Shown here: positions 61,686-64,000 of the stretch, piece by piece | Layout: each line of letters begins with the position of its first letter | Numbering within the stretch: the stretch's first letter is position 1 | NCBI GenBank assembly: GCA_040388625.1 | Contig: JAZKBK010000001.1 | Span: forward strand, 434,001-498,000 | Origin: Gemmatimonadota bacterium | GTDB taxonomy: Bacteria > Gemmatimonadota > Gemmatimonadetes > Gemmatimonadales > Gemmatimonadaceae | Direction: 5' to 3' | Length of the DNA stretch: 64,000 nt | Program-made: the position numbers and the translations under genes | The notes under the pieces: generated by a model | The model's database searches: none | What the model saw: only the letters and a program-made list of their open reading frames with translations | What the model was told of the DNA's origin: nothing

Positions 61686-63909
61686 TACAGAGCCGCTCGC
61701 CGGACTGAACGCGGCCCAGCGAGAGGCGGTGCTGCATTTTGAAGGACCGATGCTCGTCCTCGCCGGAGCTGGCTCCGGAAAGACGCGCGTGCTCACCACG
61801 CGCATCGCGCGGCTGGTCGAGCATCATGGCGTTGATCCGTCACGGATCCTCGCCGTGACGTTCACGAACAAGGCCGCCGGCGAGATGCGCGACCGAATTG
61901 CCCGCCTGCTCGGTTACGAGCCAAAGGGCATGTGGTGCGGAACGTTCCACGCCATCGGCGCGCGTCTCCTGAGATCCCACGCGGCGGCAGTCGGACGAGC
62001 GCCGAACTTCACGATCTACGACGAGGATGACAATATCGCCGTCATCAAGCGCGTGATGGAAGGCGCCGGAATCTCGACAAAGGCGTGGTCGGCGAAAGTC
62101 ATAGCGTCGCTGATTTCGGATGCAAAGAACGCGCTTGTCACTCCGGAGGAGTACGCGTCGCTGGCAATGGATCCCGTGTCGCGCAATGCGTCGGTCGTGT
62201 ACCGCAATCTCGAAACGGCACTTCGGAACGCAAATGCGGTGACATTCGATGATCTGCTGACACTGCCCGTGGAACTGCTGTCACGCGACGAATCGCTCCG
62301 GCGTCGTCTCAGCGAACGGTTCCAGTTCATTCTGGTCGATGAGTATCAGGACACCAACCGTGCCCAGTATCAGTTCATCAAGCTGCTGGGTGGAGAGCAC
62401 TCCAATGTCGTCGTGGTCGGCGACGACGATCAGTCGATTTACGGATGGCGCGGTGCGGACATCAGAAACATCCTCGACTTCGAGCGCGAGTTTCCCGACG
62501 CGCGTGTAGTGCGCCTGGAGGAGAATTATCGCTCGACGCCCAATATTCTCGAAGTCGCCAACGCCGCCATCAGCGCCAACGTTGGGCGGAAGGGCAAGAC
62601 CTTGCGGGCGACGCGGCCGGCGGGGGAGCGCGCGACCGTCACGGCTACACTCGACGATCGCGACGAAGCAGACTGGGTAGTAGAAGAAGTCATCTCGCGC
62701 ATGTCGTCCGAGAATCGCACAGCACGCGATTTCGCCATTCTGTACCGTACCAATGCGCAGAGCCGTACTCTGGAAGATGCGCTGCGTAACCATGCGCTGC
62801 CGTACCGACTCGTAGGTGCGGTCCGGTTCTACGATCGGCGCGAGATTCGCGACCTGATGGCGTATCTCAAGCTCATTGCCAACCCGTCCGATAACGAAGC
62901 ATTCCGGCGCGCGGTCACAGTTCCAAAGCGCGGCCTTGGTGACACCACAATAGAAACGCTGGCCGGCATCGCGCAGGGAGTGGGTGTATCGATGCTCCAG
63001 GCTGCGTCTGATCCTGACCTGTTGACGGCATTACGCCCCGCTGCGCGTTCAGGGCTTGCTGCTTTCGCGGAGCTGATCGGCCGCTTTCGTGAGATGGCGC
63101 GCGAGACGAGTGTGGATGAGCTGCTGCGCGACCTCGTCGAGGCTCTGCGCTTTGGCGATTACCTGCGTGCGGACAGCCCGGAACAGGCGCGCGACCGTAT
63201 CGAGAACGTGACTGCACTCATCGATGGCGCGGCAGAGACGGTGATCGACGAAGGCGGCGAAGTCGGACTCACGCCACTCGATCATTTCCTCCAGCGGGCG
63301 ATGCTCGTCGCTGGCACGGACCAGTTGGATCCATCCGCCGAGGCGGTGACGTTGATGACGATGCACAACGCCAAGGGTCTGGAATATCCTGTCGTGTTCA
63401 TCACCGGAATGGAAGACGGCCTGTTTCCAACCTCGCAGGCCTTCGATGATCCGGCGAAAATGGAAGAGGAGCGACGCCTCTTCTACGTCGGCATAACGCG
63501 CGCGGAAGAGAAGCTGTATCTCACGCACTCCGAGAGCCGGCGCCGCAACGGCGAGATCGTCGGCGCGATTCCGTCCCGCTTTCTCCGCGATATTCCGAAT
63601 GGAATGCTGGAGGAGCGCGGCACGATACGCGCGAAGACCAGCGGTCGGCACTCCTGGGCGGATTCCGTGCGGCGCAAGACCCACGAGGTACCGCAGTGGC
63701 GCCAGGCGAAACGCGATTGGGAAGCCGAGTCGCAGGACGAGCCTGCGTACATGCGGGGCGAGCGCGTTCGTCACGCGATCTTCGGCACCGGAACGATCGC
63801 CGAGATTGGCGGCAATGGCCGCGACGTAAAGGCGACGATCACGTTTGACGATGAGGGCGTTGGACTGAAGACCATCAAGCTGGCGTACACCAAGCTCGAG
63901 AGAGAGTAA
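61669..63909 (+). CDS. UvrD/PcrA superfamily 1A DNA helicase
   Basis: 3'-5' helicase in mismatch and excision repair and removal of RecA or stalled polymerase; 746 residues. Motif I GAGSGKT (Lys38), Ia VTFTNKAAGEM, motif II DEYQDTN (Asp224, Glu225), III VVGDDDQSIYGWRGA, IV ENYRSTPNIL, V TMHNAKGLEYPVVF and VI YVGITRAEEKLYLTH are all visible. The C-terminal Tudor-like domain (RVRHAIFGTGTIAEIGG) that binds RNA polymerase is present. ATG 61669 overlaps the histidine kinase by 17 bases. gatC follows four bases after its stop. PcrA versus UvrD naming is arbitrary here. Confidence 0.95.
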   Translation: MNRQVDTEPLAGLNAAQREAVLHFEGPMLVLAGAGSGKTRVLTTRIARLVEHHGVDPSRILAVTFTNKAAGEMRDRIARLLGYEPKGMWCGTFHAIGARLLRSHAAAVGRAPNFTIYDEDDNIAVIKRVMEGAGISTKAWSAKVIASLISDAKNALVTPEEYASLAMDPVSRNASVVYRNLETALRNANAVTFDDLLTLPVELLSRDESLRRRLSERFQFILVDEYQDTNRAQYQFIKLLGGEHSNVVVVGDDDQSIYGWRGADIRNILDFEREFPDARVVRLEENYRSTPNILEVANAAISANVGRKGKTLRATRPAGERATVTATLDDRDEADWVVEEVISRMSSENRTARDFAILYRTNAQSRTLEDALRNHALPYRLVGAVRFYDRREIRDLMAYLKLIANPSDNEAFRRAVTVPKRGLGDTTIETLAGIAQGVGVSMLQAASDPDLLTALRPAARSGLAAFAELIGRFREMARETSVDELLRDLVEALRFGDYLRADSPEQARDRIENVTALIDGAAETVIDEGGEVGLTPLDHFLQRAMLVAGTDQLDPSAEAVTLMTMHNAKGLEYPVVFITGMEDGLFPTSQAFDDPAKMEEERRLFYVGITRAEEKLYLTHSESRRRNGEIVGAIPSRFLRDIPNGMLEERGTIRAKTSGRHSWADSVRRKTHEVPQWRQAKRDWEAESQDEPAYMRGERVRHAIFGTGTIAEIGGNGRDVKATITFDDEGVGLKTIKLAYTKLERE

Positions 63910-63913
63910 GACA

Positions 63914-64000
63914 ATGGCGGTAACCGAAACCGACATCCGCAAGATCGCCGACCTCGCGCGACTGTCGCTGGCCGATGAGGAAGTTCCGGCCATGACAGCG
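63914..64000 (+). CDS. gatC: Asp/Glu-tRNA amidotransferase subunit C, 3' end cut by window edge
   Basis: The first 29 codons read MAVTETDIRKIADLARLSLAD, which is the GatC N terminus (the I-x-K-I-A-x-L-A-R-L pattern). GatC stabilises GatA-GatB for transamidation of misacylated Glu-tRNA-Gln or Asp-tRNA-Asn. It begins four bases after the uvrD stop. Confident from the N-terminal signature although truncated. Confidence 0.85.
   Translation, partial: MAVTETDIRKIADLARLSLADEEVPAMTA

Overview
The window is a GC-rich, gene-dense bacterial chromosome segment of about 62 protein genes. Intergenic gaps are all under 300 bases, and no rRNA, tRNA, CRISPR array, insertion sequence or prophage is visible. 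The content points to a didermic soil-type bacterium, most likely Gemmatimonadota. The clues are an ADOP-type duplicated permease with its own PadR repressor, the alternative bacterial GlmU family, BshA (bacillithiol), PilT, GroESL under a CIRCE element, secreted M28 and matrixin-like proteases, and many GTG/TTG starts. This placement is inference; Acidobacteriota or a related phylum cannot be excluded.

Layout. 1-11 kb: an end-truncated PpiD-like foldase (minus) diverges from a long plus-strand run (TPR protein, aroQ, Xaa-Pro peptidase, accB, pilT, accC, comB, ftsK), in which a pilus retraction ATPase separates the two acetyl-CoA carboxylase genes. 11-24 kb: yraN, recA, recX, alaS, an unknown gene, asparaginase, tRNA nucleotidyltransferase, a second unknown gene, a ZIP transporter and rarA run forward and meet wecB (minus) tail to tail; a lipoprotein gene and hflX follow. 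24-28.6 kb: secreted M28 and matrixin-like proteases, PPK2 and a beta-hydroxyacid dehydrogenase. 28.6-32.4 kb: pyrR-pyrB-pyrC and a coiled-coil zinc-ribbon protein. 32.4-33.6 kb: a methyltransferase and rpsT on the minus strand.

33.6-42.7 kb is one tightly coupled block: M50 protease, scpA, scpB, rluB, moxR, DUF58, a membrane protein, batA, a batB-batC fusion and batD. It joins chromosome condensation genes to a MoxR/Bat envelope-stress module. 42.7-48.7 kb carries mutL, an unusually short miaA, bshA, uppP, birA and coaX. groES-groEL follow under a textbook CIRCE operator and end at a strong hairpin shared with a convergent Uma2 gene.

51-58.5 kb (minus) holds padR-ADOP and a five-gene group: roadblock/LC7 protein, single-domain response regulator, mannose-1-phosphate guanylyltransferase, alternative GlmU and an MBL hydrolase. 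The last part (plus) has a lipoprotein, serS, an orphan histidine kinase, uvrD/pcrA and the start of gatC.

The most useful regulatory signals are a GTTC-N7-GTTC box lying on the -10 of a putative recA promoter, a long palindrome covering the padR start codon, a nested inverted repeat between recA and recX, and several -10-like hexamers only 6-8 bases before start codons that suggest leaderless mRNAs. No wholly new multi-gene defence or mobile system was recognised. The best candidates for new biology are the roadblock/regulator/sugar-nucleotide group, the fused condensin-Bat block and the minimal MiaA.
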